Of a DNA stretch of 64,000 nucleotides, positions 53,541 through 63,056 are shown piece after piece (position 1 is the stretch's first letter; every line of letters begins with the position of its first letter). The position numbers and the translations under genes are program-made. The stretch comes from Synechococcus sp. UW105. GTDB taxonomy: Bacteria; Cyanobacteriota; Cyanobacteriia; PCC-6307; Cyanobiaceae. The DNA lies in assembly GCF_900473935.1 (NCBI RefSeq), contig NZ_UCNN01000011.1, positions 20,229 to 84,228 on the forward strand. Reading direction: 5' to 3'. The notes under the pieces are model-generated. The model made no database searches. It was given only the letters and a program-made list of their open reading frames with translations, and was not told the DNA's origin.

Positions 53541-54803
53541 TCATTTCGATCGCTCGAGGATTGACTCCCCAGGAGTAGTTCCAAGCTGCTGGAAGACTTT
53601 GCGCCTGAAGGTCGCTCCTTCACGACCCGAATGTGCACCCCAAAGTCCTTCCCAGTAAAAGAAAATCACTCCGTAGCCTCGTTCATGGCTGAGACGCATT
53701 TTTTCCGCAAGAACTGGCATCGGAGTCGTTCGTTTTCCGAAGCCTGCAAGCACTCCGATCTGCACAGGCATTCCCCATTGCCGCGCTTTGCGCAGCGCGG
53801 GTTGATCCAGATCTTTCGCGAAACCTTTGAGGGAATAGGCATAGTTCTGCACCACAAGATCTTCGATCAGCTCACCGACTGCCCACAGCTCCCAGTCCTG
53901 CAACCAATGGTTGTAGGCAAAACGGAAGGGGCCTGGTGACAGTGAAATACGTTTTGGTAGGGCTTCACGGCCGAGGCGCTCGCGTAACTCCCTGAGCAAG
54001 CCTGTGAGCTTGCGACGTCGCCAGGTCATCCAGATGCGGTTGGTGTGATCACGCGGAGGTTCCACACCGGTTTCCTGCCGATAGAGGGCCACGGTGTAGG
54101 GGTCGTAGCCCATTTCCACCGGCCAGGCGAAATGGTCGTCGAGCTGGAGGCCATGCATGCGGCAGCGCTTGAGGACCTCCACCACCAAGCCGATGAAGCG
54201 TTCCCGCACCTCTGGGTGGGCGGGATTGAGCCAGACCATCTCCTTGCCGTGCATTCTCATGATCGTGTTGCCATTGGCCTTCGCAAGCACCCATTCGGGA
54301 TGGTCCTGCACTACCGCCGCTGTGGCGGGCTCCATCAGGCCGTATTCAAACCAGGGGATCACCTTCATTCCCCGTTTGCGGGCTTCTGCACTGAGGGTGC
54401 AGATCGGGTCCAGTTCCAGTCCGGCAGCGGCGAGATGTGGTTCTACGGGGACGAATTGACTGCGGTGAAAGGTCGTGCCCCTGCTCCAGACATTCGGATA
54501 GATCGCGTTGAAACCGGCCGCCTGGAGCTCCTCCACTGCCTGGCGGATGCGTGCATGGCTGTAATAAACAGGACTCGGACTGTTTGTGATCCACACCCCC
54601 AGCGTTCTGGGTGGCGGCCCGTTGATCGGAAGTTGGCTGAGGTTGGCCCTCGAAGCTGGAGGAGGCGCGGCTTCGGCGTTTGCCCGTTGAGCGATCGCCA
54701 AGCTCAGAATCGCGGCGAGCCCTGCACCGAAAGGAGTGAACAAGCCTCGCCCGGTCTGTGGACCGATCCCGGGCCGCTTGCCCTGAAATGCAAAAGCTTT
54801 CAC
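53541..54803 (-). CDS. Exported family-10-like glycosyl hydrolase (DUF187/YngK type)
   Basis: A 420-residue protein with a signal peptide (AGLAAILSLAIAQRANA) and a TIM-barrel body: GVWITNSPSPVYYSHARIRQAVEELQAAGFNAIYPNVWSRG, VIPWFEYGLM and HGLQLDDHFAWP, typical of the family often labelled glycoside hydrolase family 10-like or FenI. Asp and Glu at strand ends could be catalytic. The substrate is unknown; export suggests cell-wall or extracellular glycans. It follows prs by 4 bases. Confidence 0.85.
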   Translation of the reverse strand: MKAFAFQGKRPGIGPQTGRGLFTPFGAGLAAILSLAIAQRANAEAAPPPASRANLSQLPINGPPPRTLGVWITNSPSPVYYSHARIRQAVEELQAAGFNAIYPNVWSRGTTFHRSQFVPVEPHLAAAGLELDPICTLSAEARKRGMKVIPWFEYGLMEPATAAVVQDHPEWVLAKANGNTIMRMHGKEMVWLNPAHPEVRERFIGLVVEVLKRCRMHGLQLDDHFAWPVEMGYDPYTVALYRQETGVEPPRDHTNRIWMTWRRRKLTGLLRELRERLGREALPKRISLSPGPFRFAYNHWLQDWELWAVGELIEDLVVQNYAYSLKGFAKDLDQPALRKARQWGMPVQIGVLAGFGKRTTPMPVLAEKMRLSHERGYGVIFFYWEGLWGAHSGREGATFRRKVFQQLGTTPGESILERSK

Positions 54804-54807
54804 GACT

Positions 54808-55803
54808 TCAGCGGAACATCGAGCTCACAGAGCTTTCTTCGTGAATGCGCCAGATCGCTTCACCAAGCATGTTGGCTACCGAGAGAACCTTGAGCTGGGG
54901 GAATGTTCGGTCGGATGCAATCGGGATGCTGTTGGTGACCACCACCTGCTCGAACAAACCATCCGCGGAGAGGCGCTCACAGGCTGGCGGGGAGAAGACA
55001 GCGTGTGTTGCGCAGGCCAGCACTCGCTGGGCACCCTGCTGGCGAAGCAGACGTGCACCGGAACAGATCGTGCCGCCTGTGTCGATCATGTCGTCGATCA
55101 AAATTGCGGTCTTGTCCTTCACATCACCAATCACGGTGAGGCTTTCCGCCTTGTTATGACCAGTTCGGCGTTTGTCGATGATCGCCAGCGGGGCATCGTT
55201 CATCTGTTTGGCGAATGCCCTGGCCCGGGCTACACCACCGACATCCGGTGACACCACCACCACCTCGCCAAGCTCCTGGGCGGAGAGGTAGTCAACCAGG
55301 ACTGGGGAGCCGTAGATGTGATCGCAAGGGATATCGAAATAACCCTGGATCTGAGCAGAGTGAAGATCCATCGCAAGCACTCTGTCCACGCCTGATTTGG
55401 CTAGGAGGTTGGCGGTGAGTTTGGCCGTAATCGATTCGCGTCCAGCTGTTTTGCGATCGGCTCGCGCATAGCCGTAATACGGCACCACCGCTGTGATTTG
55501 ACGTGCTGAGGCCCGACGACAGGCGTCGACCATGATCAGCAGCTCCATCAGGTGGTCGTTCACCGGAGCACAGGTCGGCTGGATCAGGAAAACGTCGCAG
55601 CCACGGATCGATTCTTGAATTTGGACGTAAAGCTCGCCGTCGGCGAAGCGCTTGCAAACCCTCGGGCCGTCTGGAACGCCCAGATAGGCTGAGATCTCCT
55701 GGGAGAGAGCCGGATTCGCCGTACCGCTGAACAGGCGAAGCCGGCGATTGTCCTGGTGGATCTTCTCCTGCTCTGCACGGGCTGCAGTGAGAAAACTGGT
55801 CAC
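54808..55803 (-). CDS. prs: Ribose-phosphate pyrophosphokinase
   Basis: Makes PRPP for nucleotide, histidine and tryptophan synthesis. The 331-residue protein has the catalytic flexible loop region PYYGYARADRKTAGRE, the metal-binding VLAMDLHSAQIQGYFDIPCDH and the PRPP-binding AILIDDMIDTGGTI. It starts at GTG 55803 and is divergent from the next gene. Confidence 0.97.
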   Translation of the reverse strand: MTSFLTAARAEQEKIHQDNRRLRLFSGTANPALSQEISAYLGVPDGPRVCKRFADGELYVQIQESIRGCDVFLIQPTCAPVNDHLMELLIMVDACRRASARQITAVVPYYGYARADRKTAGRESITAKLTANLLAKSGVDRVLAMDLHSAQIQGYFDIPCDHIYGSPVLVDYLSAQELGEVVVVSPDVGGVARARAFAKQMNDAPLAIIDKRRTGHNKAESLTVIGDVKDKTAILIDDMIDTGGTICSGARLLRQQGAQRVLACATHAVFSPPACERLSADGLFEQVVVTNSIPIASDRTFPQLKVLSVANMLGEAIWRIHEESSVSSMFR

Positions 55804-55899
55804 GACTCCCGCAAACGAGAACAGCTGTCACCCGATGGTAGTGCCGAGCCTGACGGCCTTCATCACAGGTCGGTGGTTCAAGCTCGTTAAGGTCTGCTG

Positions 55900-56388
55900 A
55901 TGCTCGATCAGTCCATGGTGGTGATTGGCGCCGGGCCCCTGCCCGAGCTGCTGATGCGCGGGGCCTGCACAACCCTCGCAGAAGCCTTTGGGGTCCCGTT
56001 GAGCACCATTGCAGTCGGCGAGTCTCCCCAGTCGTTCTTGGCTGACCTGCATCGTGATGGTCCTCATCTGGTGCGGTTGGCCGGTGATTCCGGTCGAGTC
56101 GCTGTTGATGGCAGTTGCTGGATCGATGCCCTTGGCGCTTGGCGGGTTCCCACCTTGTTGTTGGCAACACCTCTTGCTGATGGGGCAATCCCTGGCGTGG
56201 TTCCGGCTTATCTCGCTCTTTGTCAAAGCCGCCGTGTTCCTCTGATCGGCCTGATCCAGATTGGAGGTGCCTGGCGCTTGAGCGAACGGCGCCGGGATGG
56301 ATTGCCGTGGTCAGGTTGGATGGCCGATCACGGTGATGAGGGCCTGGATGCCTTGGTGACCGTGTTGCAGCGTCAGCTCAGACGCTGA
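55900..56388 (+). CDS. Conserved hypothetical protein
   Basis: A 162-residue soluble protein with alternating strands and helices (MVVIGAGPLPELLMRGACTTLAEAFG, then VPTLLLATPLADGAIPGVVPAYLALC, then VPLIGLIQIGGAWRL), a Rossmann-like pattern without a canonical nucleotide motif. The start is ATG 55900 or the in-frame ATG at 55915. Divergent from prs. Function is not recognised. Confidence 0.65.
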   Translation: MLDQSMVVIGAGPLPELLMRGACTTLAEAFGVPLSTIAVGESPQSFLADLHRDGPHLVRLAGDSGRVAVDGSCWIDALGAWRVPTLLLATPLADGAIPGVVPAYLALCQSRRVPLIGLIQIGGAWRLSERRRDGLPWSGWMADHGDEGLDALVTVLQRQLRR

Positions 56389-56406
56389 AGGGTTGTTTTC
56401 ATTCCC

Positions 56407-57384
56407 TTAGTTTTTTGGCGGCCAGAGTGGGAAGGGGGCCCCGGCTTTGAGTTGCCGCAGGGGTTGCTCCCCTGCCCTGGGAGCCAGCGGCAAGGTGGAG
56501 ATGACGGGGGGTTGTTTGCTGCTCAGAGCTGCTGCGGCGAGGCTCAGCCACTCCTGGCTGTTCATGTCGCTCTCCACCTGGCTGCTGAGATCATTCACTA
56601 ATCCAGGCAAGACGAGAATGGCGTTGGGCTGGAGCATCTGATCGTGAATGGCACGAACTAGCCATTGCTGCCGCAGGCGCCGTTCATGGTCCTTGAGGGG
56701 ATCAGGACGGAACCGGGCCAGCTGCTCAGCCTGGGCTGCATTGAGGGTCTGGCGTCCGGCCTGCAGATTGACGCTGTAGTTCTGGCGTTGATCGGTGTGG
56801 CTGAGGGTCTGATTGAGACGCACGTCGAGGTCACCGAGACCGTTCACGAGGGTGCGTAGTGCCCTGCGAGGCATCACCACATAGCGGCTTGGCTCACCTT
56901 CTTTCAGTCCGACCACGTCTGCGACCACATCGGCGGTCAGCGCCACACCACCCTCGCGGTAGCTCCTGGCCAGGGGTTGCATCGCGGCGGCCCCCGGCAG
57001 GTTCACCCCCAGTTCTGTTGGAAGCTGAAGAATTTGAAGTGGCCTCTCTGGCTGCACCCGGATCAACATCAGGCTGTCGGCATTGGCTGGCCCTTGCGGT
57101 GCCGCTCTGTTGATCGAATCGTTGATGCCATTCGCATCCACACCCACCACCATCACCGTGACCGGTGTGCTGGGAAAGGGCGCCAAGCTGGAGGGGGCAT
57201 CGGCTGAAGGCAGCGTCGGTGCGACGCGGTCGGCCTTCGGCCACAGCGTTGTCAGGGCTGTTCCCACCACCCAGACACTGCCAATTGTGGCTGCAATCCG
57301 AAGCACTGTCCTCAGGGGATGCTGACCAAGCCAACGGCGCTGTTTGCCCTTTTGGGTGTCCTGTTCCTGTGCCGGGGCAGCCAT
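56407..57384 (-). CDS. LytR-CpsA-Psr (LCP) family protein
   Basis: A 325-residue protein from ATG 57384. A basic N-terminus and one membrane helix (VLRIAATIGSVWVVGTAL) are followed by an extracytoplasmic LCP domain: VTVMVVGVDANG, NADSLMLIRVQPE (an Asp-Ser site), the Arg-containing ARSYREGGV, and GLGDLDVRLNQTLSHTDQ. LCP proteins transfer undecaprenyl-linked glycopolymers to peptidoglycan. The frame extends to 57543, but that part overlaps the upstream region of bciB and looks non-coding. Confidence 0.85.
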   Translation of the reverse strand: MAAPAQEQDTQKGKQRRWLGQHPLRTVLRIAATIGSVWVVGTALTTLWPKADRVAPTLPSADAPSSLAPFPSTPVTVMVVGVDANGINDSINRAAPQGPANADSLMLIRVQPERPLQILQLPTELGVNLPGAAAMQPLARSYREGGVALTADVVADVVGLKEGEPSRYVVMPRRALRTLVNGLGDLDVRLNQTLSHTDQRQNYSVNLQAGRQTLNAAQAEQLARFRPDPLKDHERRLRQQWLVRAIHDQMLQPNAILVLPGLVNDLSSQVESDMNSQEWLSLAAAALSSKQPPVISTLPLAPRAGEQPLRQLKAGAPFPLWPPKN

Positions 57385-57466
57385 CAGCCGTGCTGATTTC
57401 AAAGGGTGCCCAGTCTTGCTCAACTTCAGCTGTTTAGCGTTGGAAGCGTCAAGGCCCGCCCGATCT

Positions 57467-58675
57467 GTGACGCAAGCCCCTGCTTCCCCCGCTCCCCATG
57501 AACGGGCCAGGCCCATTCCACGGGATGTGGTGCGGCCAGCCAAGGACCTCTGCAGCGACTGTGGTCTTTGTGATTCACGTTGGGTTGCCTACGTGCGTCA
57601 GGCCTGCGCGTTTCTCCATCAGGATTTCGAGGGGATGGAGAAGCGCCACCACGGCCGCAGTCGTGACCTCGACAATGACGATGAGCTTTATTTCGGTGTG
57701 CAGCAGCGCATGCTCACCGCCCGCATGCGTCAGCCAATCGATGGTGCGCAGTGGACCGGGATCGTCAGCCACCTTGGTGTTCAAGCTCTCAAGAGTGGTC
57801 TGGTCGATGCCGTGCTCTGTGTCCAGCAGAGCCCTGATGACCGCTTCACACCGATGCCGGTTCTGGCCCGCACGCCTGAAGAGGTGCTTGCAGCACGGGT
57901 GAATAAACCGACCCTCTCCAACAATCTGTCTGTGCTTGAGCAGTTGCCGGGCAGCGGTATCCGTCGCTTGCTGGCCATTGGTGTTGGCTGTCAGATCCAA
58001 GCCTTGAGGGCTGTGCAGAACACCTTGCCGCTGGAACAGCTCTATGTGCTCGGTCTGCCCTGTGTGGACAACGTCTCCCGTGAGGGTTTGAACACCTTTC
58101 TGCACAGCGCCAGTGCTTCCCCGGACACGGTGGTGCACTACGAGTTCATGCAGGATTTCCGAATTCACTTCCGCCACAAGGACGGTCGCCAGGAAACAGT
58201 TCCCTTCTTTGGTCTCGATACACCCCGCCTCAAGGATGTCTTTGCTCCGAGCTGTCTGAGCTGTTTCGACTACACCAATGCTGGGGCTGATTTAGTGGTG
58301 GGCTACATGGGTGCTGAATTTGGCCGCCAATGGCTGGTGGTGCGCAATCAGCTCGGAGCTGAGTTGCTGGATTTAATCGAAGCGGATCTCGATATCGCCC
58401 CTGTCACCAGCCGGGGGGATCGGCGGGCGGCAGTGCAACAGGGCATCGATGCCTATGACAAGGCCATCAAGCTGCCGATGTGGTTGGCTGAGGTCGTTGG
58501 CTGGGTTGTGCAGCGCATCGGTCCGAAGGGGCTGGAGTACGGACGCTTTTCAATTGACTCCCACTTCACGCGCAATGCCCTTTGGGTACGGCGGAACCAT
58601 CCCAAGCAGTACGGTCGCCATCTACCAGCCTTCGCGCGGAAGATCATCGAGCGCTACGAGTTGCCCAAGTCGTGA
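57467..58675 (+). CDS. bciB: Ferredoxin-dependent divinyl chlorophyllide 8-vinyl reductase (BciB type)
   Basis: A 402-residue iron-sulfur flavoprotein of the F420-hydrogenase beta-subunit family. An N-terminal Cys cluster, DLCSDCGLCDSRWV, and a second Cys region, FAPSCLSCFDYTNAGADLVVGYMG, bind the Fe-S centres. Length and motifs match the Slr1923-type enzyme that converts divinyl to monovinyl chlorophyllide; the related plant HCAR is the alternative. The start is GTG 57467, 82 bases from the divergent LCP gene. Prochlorococcus lacks this enzyme and keeps divinyl chlorophyll, so its presence points to Synechococcus. Confidence 0.88.
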   Translation: MTQAPASPAPHERARPIPRDVVRPAKDLCSDCGLCDSRWVAYVRQACAFLHQDFEGMEKRHHGRSRDLDNDDELYFGVQQRMLTARMRQPIDGAQWTGIVSHLGVQALKSGLVDAVLCVQQSPDDRFTPMPVLARTPEEVLAARVNKPTLSNNLSVLEQLPGSGIRRLLAIGVGCQIQALRAVQNTLPLEQLYVLGLPCVDNVSREGLNTFLHSASASPDTVVHYEFMQDFRIHFRHKDGRQETVPFFGLDTPRLKDVFAPSCLSCFDYTNAGADLVVGYMGAEFGRQWLVVRNQLGAELLDLIEADLDIAPVTSRGDRRAAVQQGIDAYDKAIKLPMWLAEVVGWVVQRIGPKGLEYGRFSIDSHFTRNALWVRRNHPKQYGRHLPAFARKIIERYELPKS

Positions 58676-58683
58676 TCCTGGCG

Positions 58684-60228
58684 ATGGTGTTGTCTTCCAC
58701 TACAGAGGTCACTGCCCCTGCACCTGCAGGAGCCATTGGGGTTCTGCTGCACCCCTCTGCCCTACCGGGAAGTCCTGTCTGTGGTGGGTTCGGAGCTGCG
58801 GCGCGTGATTGGTTGCAGTCTCTGTCTCGTCACGGCATCGGTGTCTGGCAGGTGTTGCCGTTGGCGCCGACTGACGGCACTGGATCCCCCTACAGCTCCC
58901 CGTCCAGTTTTGCGATCAACCCTTGGTTTCTGGATGGCCAGGATCTGGTCGATCAGGGCTTTCTGTCAGAGCAGGCCCTGAACGCTCTGCCTGGACAATC
59001 AGCCGATTCCGGCCCTCTGCAAGCTTTGGACTGCCAGCTTGCTGATGAGCGGGCCGAGGCTCTCGCGCGGGAGCTGGAGAAGGCCTGGAAGGAACAGTCT
59101 TCTGAACGACACCGCTGTTTCGAACGCTGGTGTTTAGCCCAGGGGGATTGGCTGGAAGAGCATGTCTGTTTTGTGGAGCTGCGCAGGCAGCACAAGGGCC
59201 TGCCCTGGTGGGAGTGGCCTCGCCCGTTTGCTCGACATCGAGCCAGAGCTCTGCGGGCCTGGAAAGCAGACCATCAACGGGCCTTGCAGGCTCAGCGATT
59301 GCTCCAGTGGCAGCTTGATCAGCAGTGGCGAGGTCTGCGAGCGTTCGCGGATGAGCTTGGAGTTCGTATTTTCGGCGATCTCCCTTTCTATGTCGCCCGT
59401 GATAGTGCCGATGTTTGGAGTCATCGTCGCTTGTTCTCCATCGAGGCAGACGGCACGTTGACCACCCAGAGCGGTGTGCCGCCCGATTACTTCTCCGCCA
59501 CCGGTCAGCTCTGGGGCACTCCGGTGTATCGCTGGTGGCGGCATCGCCTCACCCGGTTCCAATGGTGGCGGCAGCGCTTGCGCCGTCAGTGGCAGCTTCT
59601 GGATTTGCTGCGGCTGGATCATTTCCGTGCTTTGGCGTCGTACTGGGCCGTACCTGGTGGCGATGACACCGCCGCTCGAGGGGTCTGGAAGCCGTCACCG
59701 GGCCATGCTTTATTGCGCTGTTTGAAAGCTGATGGTGATGGCCGCTTGCCCCTGGTCGCTGAGGATCTGGGGGTGGTCACCGATGATGTGGAAAACCTGC
59801 GTGACGGCTTCGACCTGCCGGGAATGAAGATCCTGCAGTTCGCCTTCGACGGCAATCCAGACAACCCCTACCTTCCGAACAATATCCACGGCAACCAGTG
59901 GGTTGTTTACACCGGTACCCATGACAACCCCACCACGATTGGTTGGTGGCAGGGACTGGATGCTGACGCCAGGGAGCGGGTGGCCCAGGCGGTGGGTCAA
60001 GAGGTCACAGCTCCGGGCTGGCAACTGCTTGAGCTCGGGCTGGCCTCTCCCGCAGGTCTGGTGGTGACGCCATTGCAGGATCTCTTGCATCTTGATGATG
60101 CTGCGCGCTTCAACACCCCCGGCACGGTTGGTGGTAACTGGATCTGGCGTCTTCCCTCCCTGGATCATGCGGTAGAAGACGCCCTCAAGGGTTACGGCGA
60201 GCGGGGGTCGCTTTGGGGTAGGCGATAG
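58684..60228 (+). CDS. malQ: 4-alpha-glucanotransferase
   Basis: GH77 amylomaltase that rearranges glycogen-derived maltooligosaccharides. It has 514 residues from ATG 58684; GTG 58672 overlaps the bciB stop (GTGA) and would add four residues. Typical motifs are GIGVWQVLPLAPTDGTGSPYSS, GDLPFYVARDSADVW, LLRLDHFRALASYWAVP (nucleophile Asp), LVAEDLGVVTDDV (acid/base Glu) and YTGTHDNPTTIGWW. It completes a glycogen theme with the GH57 enzyme. Confidence 0.95.
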   Translation: MVLSSTTEVTAPAPAGAIGVLLHPSALPGSPVCGGFGAAARDWLQSLSRHGIGVWQVLPLAPTDGTGSPYSSPSSFAINPWFLDGQDLVDQGFLSEQALNALPGQSADSGPLQALDCQLADERAEALARELEKAWKEQSSERHRCFERWCLAQGDWLEEHVCFVELRRQHKGLPWWEWPRPFARHRARALRAWKADHQRALQAQRLLQWQLDQQWRGLRAFADELGVRIFGDLPFYVARDSADVWSHRRLFSIEADGTLTTQSGVPPDYFSATGQLWGTPVYRWWRHRLTRFQWWRQRLRRQWQLLDLLRLDHFRALASYWAVPGGDDTAARGVWKPSPGHALLRCLKADGDGRLPLVAEDLGVVTDDVENLRDGFDLPGMKILQFAFDGNPDNPYLPNNIHGNQWVVYTGTHDNPTTIGWWQGLDADARERVAQAVGQEVTAPGWQLLELGLASPAGLVVTPLQDLLHLDDAARFNTPGTVGGNWIWRLPSLDHAVEDALKGYGERGSLWGRR

Positions 60229-61109
60229 CGACCAGGTTGATCGCTAATGGGTTGTTGAGGCTGACCATTCCAAAGCACTTGATCCTCTGGCTGCGGAGGG
60301 GGCTGCAGATTCAGACTGATCGGTGCCAGCAGTTGCAGGGTTAACTGCCCCTGGCTGCCTTTCAGTTCACTACGGTCTCCACCCGCACTGGAAAAACGGA
60401 TGGTGCTCGGCTGACTGAGCTTGAGCTGCAGTAGGCCGAGGGCCTGGCGATCCTCGGAGGCGATGGTCTGAGGATCATTGCTTGTGGCTGACGTTGGCGG
60501 TAACCACTGCACCAGTGGGCGTCTCAGGGCGTCTTCAAGCGGTCGCAGCCCAGGCAGTCCAGGTTCGCTCCCTTGCGTGCGGTTGCTGATCTGGAGGTCA
60601 GCCGCCGTCGGTGCGATCGGTTGTAGTTGCTGACTGTTGCGTTGGGTCAGGTGGCGCTGTTGCTGATTCAGCGCCATCAATGTCCCCAGCATCAGCACCC
60701 CATACACCACGCTTCCTTGCCAGGTGCTGACGATGTCAATACTGCCGATGGTGAAGCGGCTATTGCCAGTGGTTTTGCCCCGCAGCTTGCTGTTCGTCGT
60801 TGTGGGGAGGGCCCCTTGCAGGCTGTCGGGTGCCAGCTCAAGGTGGCGCTCCAGTTGGGCCAACATCGCGCCGAGGTAAGCGGCTTCGGGCAGGCGATCA
60901 CTCCATCCTCTCTCCAGGGCTTCAAGCACGGGAGTGGTAATGCGCACCTCTCGTGAGAGGTCTCGCATGCTTAGCCCTCGCTGTTCCCGCCGTTCTTTGA
61001 GCAGCTGGCCTGCCTGCTGCAAGGGCGTGATCTGATCAGAACTCTCGCTTGTGAAACCGCTTGTCGCCTGGGACGATCTGCGCCGAGGCCAGAGCCTGGG
61101 AAATCTCAT
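60192..61109 (-). CDS. RodZ-like helix-turn-helix membrane protein
   Basis: A 305-residue protein from ATG 61109, fixed by an ATGA overlap with the upstream pseudouridine synthase stop. Residues 30-95 form an HTH_25 domain (QAGQLLKERREQRGLSMRDLSREVRITTPVLEALERG); a membrane helix (SVVYGVLMLGTLMAL) and a Pro/Gln-rich C-terminal region follow. This is the RodZ/YmfM architecture, linked to MreB and cell shape. Its last 37 bases overlap malQ tail to tail. Confidence 0.8.
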   Translation of the reverse strand: MRFPRLWPRRRSSQATSGFTSESSDQITPLQQAGQLLKERREQRGLSMRDLSREVRITTPVLEALERGWSDRLPEAAYLGAMLAQLERHLELAPDSLQGALPTTTNSKLRGKTTGNSRFTIGSIDIVSTWQGSVVYGVLMLGTLMALNQQQRHLTQRNSQQLQPIAPTAADLQISNRTQGSEPGLPGLRPLEDALRRPLVQWLPPTSATSNDPQTIASEDRQALGLLQLKLSQPSTIRFSSAGGDRSELKGSQGQLTLQLLAPISLNLQPPPQPEDQVLWNGQPQQPISDQPGRYRLPQSDPRSP

Positions 61110-61876
61110 CGCGGCGTGCTGGTCAATGCACGCCATTCTCCCTTGTTTAAAGGGCGCCAGCGACCCTCCGCCAAGGATCCGAGAGCGACGGTTGCGATTG
61201 CAATCCGTTGAAGATCGATCACCGGGTGGCCCAGCTGTTCCGCGACCCGCCTGATTTGGCGATTTCGGCCCTCTCGCAACACCACCTCCAGCAAGGTCTC
61301 TCCACGTTCGTGCTCCAGAGCACGAACCGTTGCGGGCTGGGTGATGCGGTCATCCAAGGGCAGTCCCTGGCGCCATGCCTCCAGGGTGCTGTGTTTCGGC
61401 TTGCCCCGGACCCAGACCCGGTACGTTTTGGGGTGGGAGTAGCGGGGGTGAGTGAGATGAAGAGTCAGCTCTCCTTGGTTTGTGAGCAGCAGTGCTCCGC
61501 GGCTGTCTGCGTCAAGACGGCCGACGGGGTGTAGGCCGTCTTGACGGAGTTCGATCGGCAGCATGTCCAGCACGATTGGGCGTCCTTGCGGGTCATGACA
61601 GCTGCTGATGACCCCTTTGGGCTTGTTCAGTAGCAACAGCCTCGGTTGGGGTGCGCTTGGAATCGGTGCCCCATCCACGCAGATGTGGTCTTGGCTTGGG
61701 TCGGCTCGGTCCCCTAGCTGAGCCACCCTGCCATTGATGCTGATGCGTCCGGCTCGAATCCAATCCTCTGCATGGCGTCTGGAACAGATCCCGGCGGCAG
61801 AGATCAGTTTTTGCAGGCGGTCGCCGCGGGGGGCTCCAGCCGGAGAACTTGTTTCAGGCTTGTGATTGTTGCTCAA
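61106..61876 (-). CDS. RsuA/RluB-type rRNA pseudouridine synthase
   Basis: A 256-residue protein with an N-terminal S4 RNA-binding domain (DRLQKLISAAGICSRRHAEDWIRAGRI) and the catalytic motif PVGRLDADSRGALLLTNQGEL, ending with LREGRNRQIRRVAEQLGHPV. The start is taken as TTG 61876 (reads LSNNHKPETSS), the only start codon between the upstream gene and the S4 domain that gives a sensible N-terminus. It follows the kinase gene by 26 bases. Confidence 0.9.
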   Translation of the reverse strand: MSNNHKPETSSPAGAPRGDRLQKLISAAGICSRRHAEDWIRAGRISINGRVAQLGDRADPSQDHICVDGAPIPSAPQPRLLLLNKPKGVISSCHDPQGRPIVLDMLPIELRQDGLHPVGRLDADSRGALLLTNQGELTLHLTHPRYSHPKTYRVWVRGKPKHSTLEAWRQGLPLDDRITQPATVRALEHERGETLLEVVLREGRNRQIRRVAEQLGHPVIDLQRIAIATVALGSLAEGRWRPLNKGEWRALTSTPR

Positions 61877-61902
61877 GGGCCTTGACCGGGACGAACCACA
61901 CT

Positions 61903-63051
61903 TCAGACGTTGTCGGTGTTTCGAGGTAACAGCAGTTCCATGCTGGCGCCACCACCGGGGTGGTTGCGGGCCTGCACCCTGCCTCCGTGGTTGACAGCGA
62001 TTTGCTGCACAATCGCTAGACCCAGCCCGCTGCCGCTTTGATTGGATCGGGTCCTGGAGGGATCTCCTCGGTAGAACCTCTGGAACATTTTTTCGAGGTC
62101 TGGCTCGCTGAGTCCCTGGCCGTGGTCGCGAACAGCCAGCAACCACCAGCCGCCGCTGGGCTGGATCTCCACCTCCACCTGGCTGCAGTCGGGTGAGTAC
62201 CGCAGTGCATTGTCGAGCAGATTGAGGATGGCGCGATGCAGTCGTGGCTGGTCTCCTCGGAGCGGTGCCGTGATCTGATCCCGGATTGCCAGGCTGACGC
62301 CCCTTTGTTCGGCTAGGGGCCGGATGCTGCCCCAGGCACTCGCCACCAGTTCATTCAGCATCAGCGGCGAATAGCTGTCGTTGTCCATGGGCAGGCTGTT
62401 CTCCAGCCGCGATAGCTCCAGCAGGTCTTCGACCAGGAGTTGCAGGCGTCGCAATTCCTTTTGCAAACGTTGAACCAGTACGGTGTCGCCCTCCCCGACG
62501 GCCGTTTCGAGTCTGTCGCTCACGAGCATTAAGGCTGTGAGAGGCGTCTTGAGCTCATGGGCGACATCACTCACCCACCGCTCTTGCTGCTGTTGTTGGG
62601 CCTCTAGGGACTGACGACTCTGCAGCAAGAGCAGGAGCCATTCGTCTGATCCAGGTAGCACGATCGTCTCGAGCGGCTCGCCACGCATGTCCCATTCGAT
62701 TCTTTGAGGGCGTTGCTGGTGACGCACGCTCACAATCGCCTCATTGATTGGGTCGACATGGAGCACTTCGTCGAGTCTTTGGCCTCGAACCAGGGTTTGA
62801 TGGGAGATGCGCAATAGGCGTTCGGCCTTGCCGTTGATGTAGGCGATGCTCAAATCCGGTTTCAGGATTAACCAGCCTTGAGTGGCTTCATCGATCCAGG
62901 CCAGCAGCTGGGGGGTGCTGAGGGGCTTGCGCTCTTTCGCGCGGGCGTCAGCCCTTTGGCGAGTTCGTCTTTGTTGGCGTTGGATCAGCCAGGTCAAGCC
63001 AGTCCCGATCACGAGGCCGGTCGCAAGTCCAAGCGTCCATTCCGTTGACAT
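61903..63051 (-). CDS. phoR: PhoR/SphS-like sensor histidine kinase
   Basis: A 382-residue kinase with one N-terminal membrane helix (LGLATGLVIGTGLTWLI), a PAS domain (WLILKPDLSIAYINGKAERLL), the H box VSDVAHELKTPLTALML, the N box ILNLLDNALRYSPD and the G boxes DHGQGLSEPDLEKMFQRFYRG and GSGLGLAIVQQI. The single helix plus PAS layout and the adjacent PhoB-like regulator match the phosphate sensor of marine Synechococcus. The phosphate role is inferred. Confidence 0.87.
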   Translation of the reverse strand: MSTEWTLGLATGLVIGTGLTWLIQRQQRRTRQRADARAKERKPLSTPQLLAWIDEATQGWLILKPDLSIAYINGKAERLLRISHQTLVRGQRLDEVLHVDPINEAIVSVRHQQRPQRIEWDMRGEPLETIVLPGSDEWLLLLLQSRQSLEAQQQQQERWVSDVAHELKTPLTALMLVSDRLETAVGEGDTVLVQRLQKELRRLQLLVEDLLELSRLENSLPMDNDSYSPLMLNELVASAWGSIRPLAEQRGVSLAIRDQITAPLRGDQPRLHRAILNLLDNALRYSPDCSQVEVEIQPSGGWWLLAVRDHGQGLSEPDLEKMFQRFYRGDPSRTRSNQSGSGLGLAIVQQIAVNHGGRVQARNHPGGGASMELLLPRNTDNV

Positions 63052-63056
63052 CGTCG

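Noticed and set aside
54045..54893. 282-codon frame antisense to the family-10-like hydrolase
   Set aside because: Shadow frame with no motifs, extending into prs.
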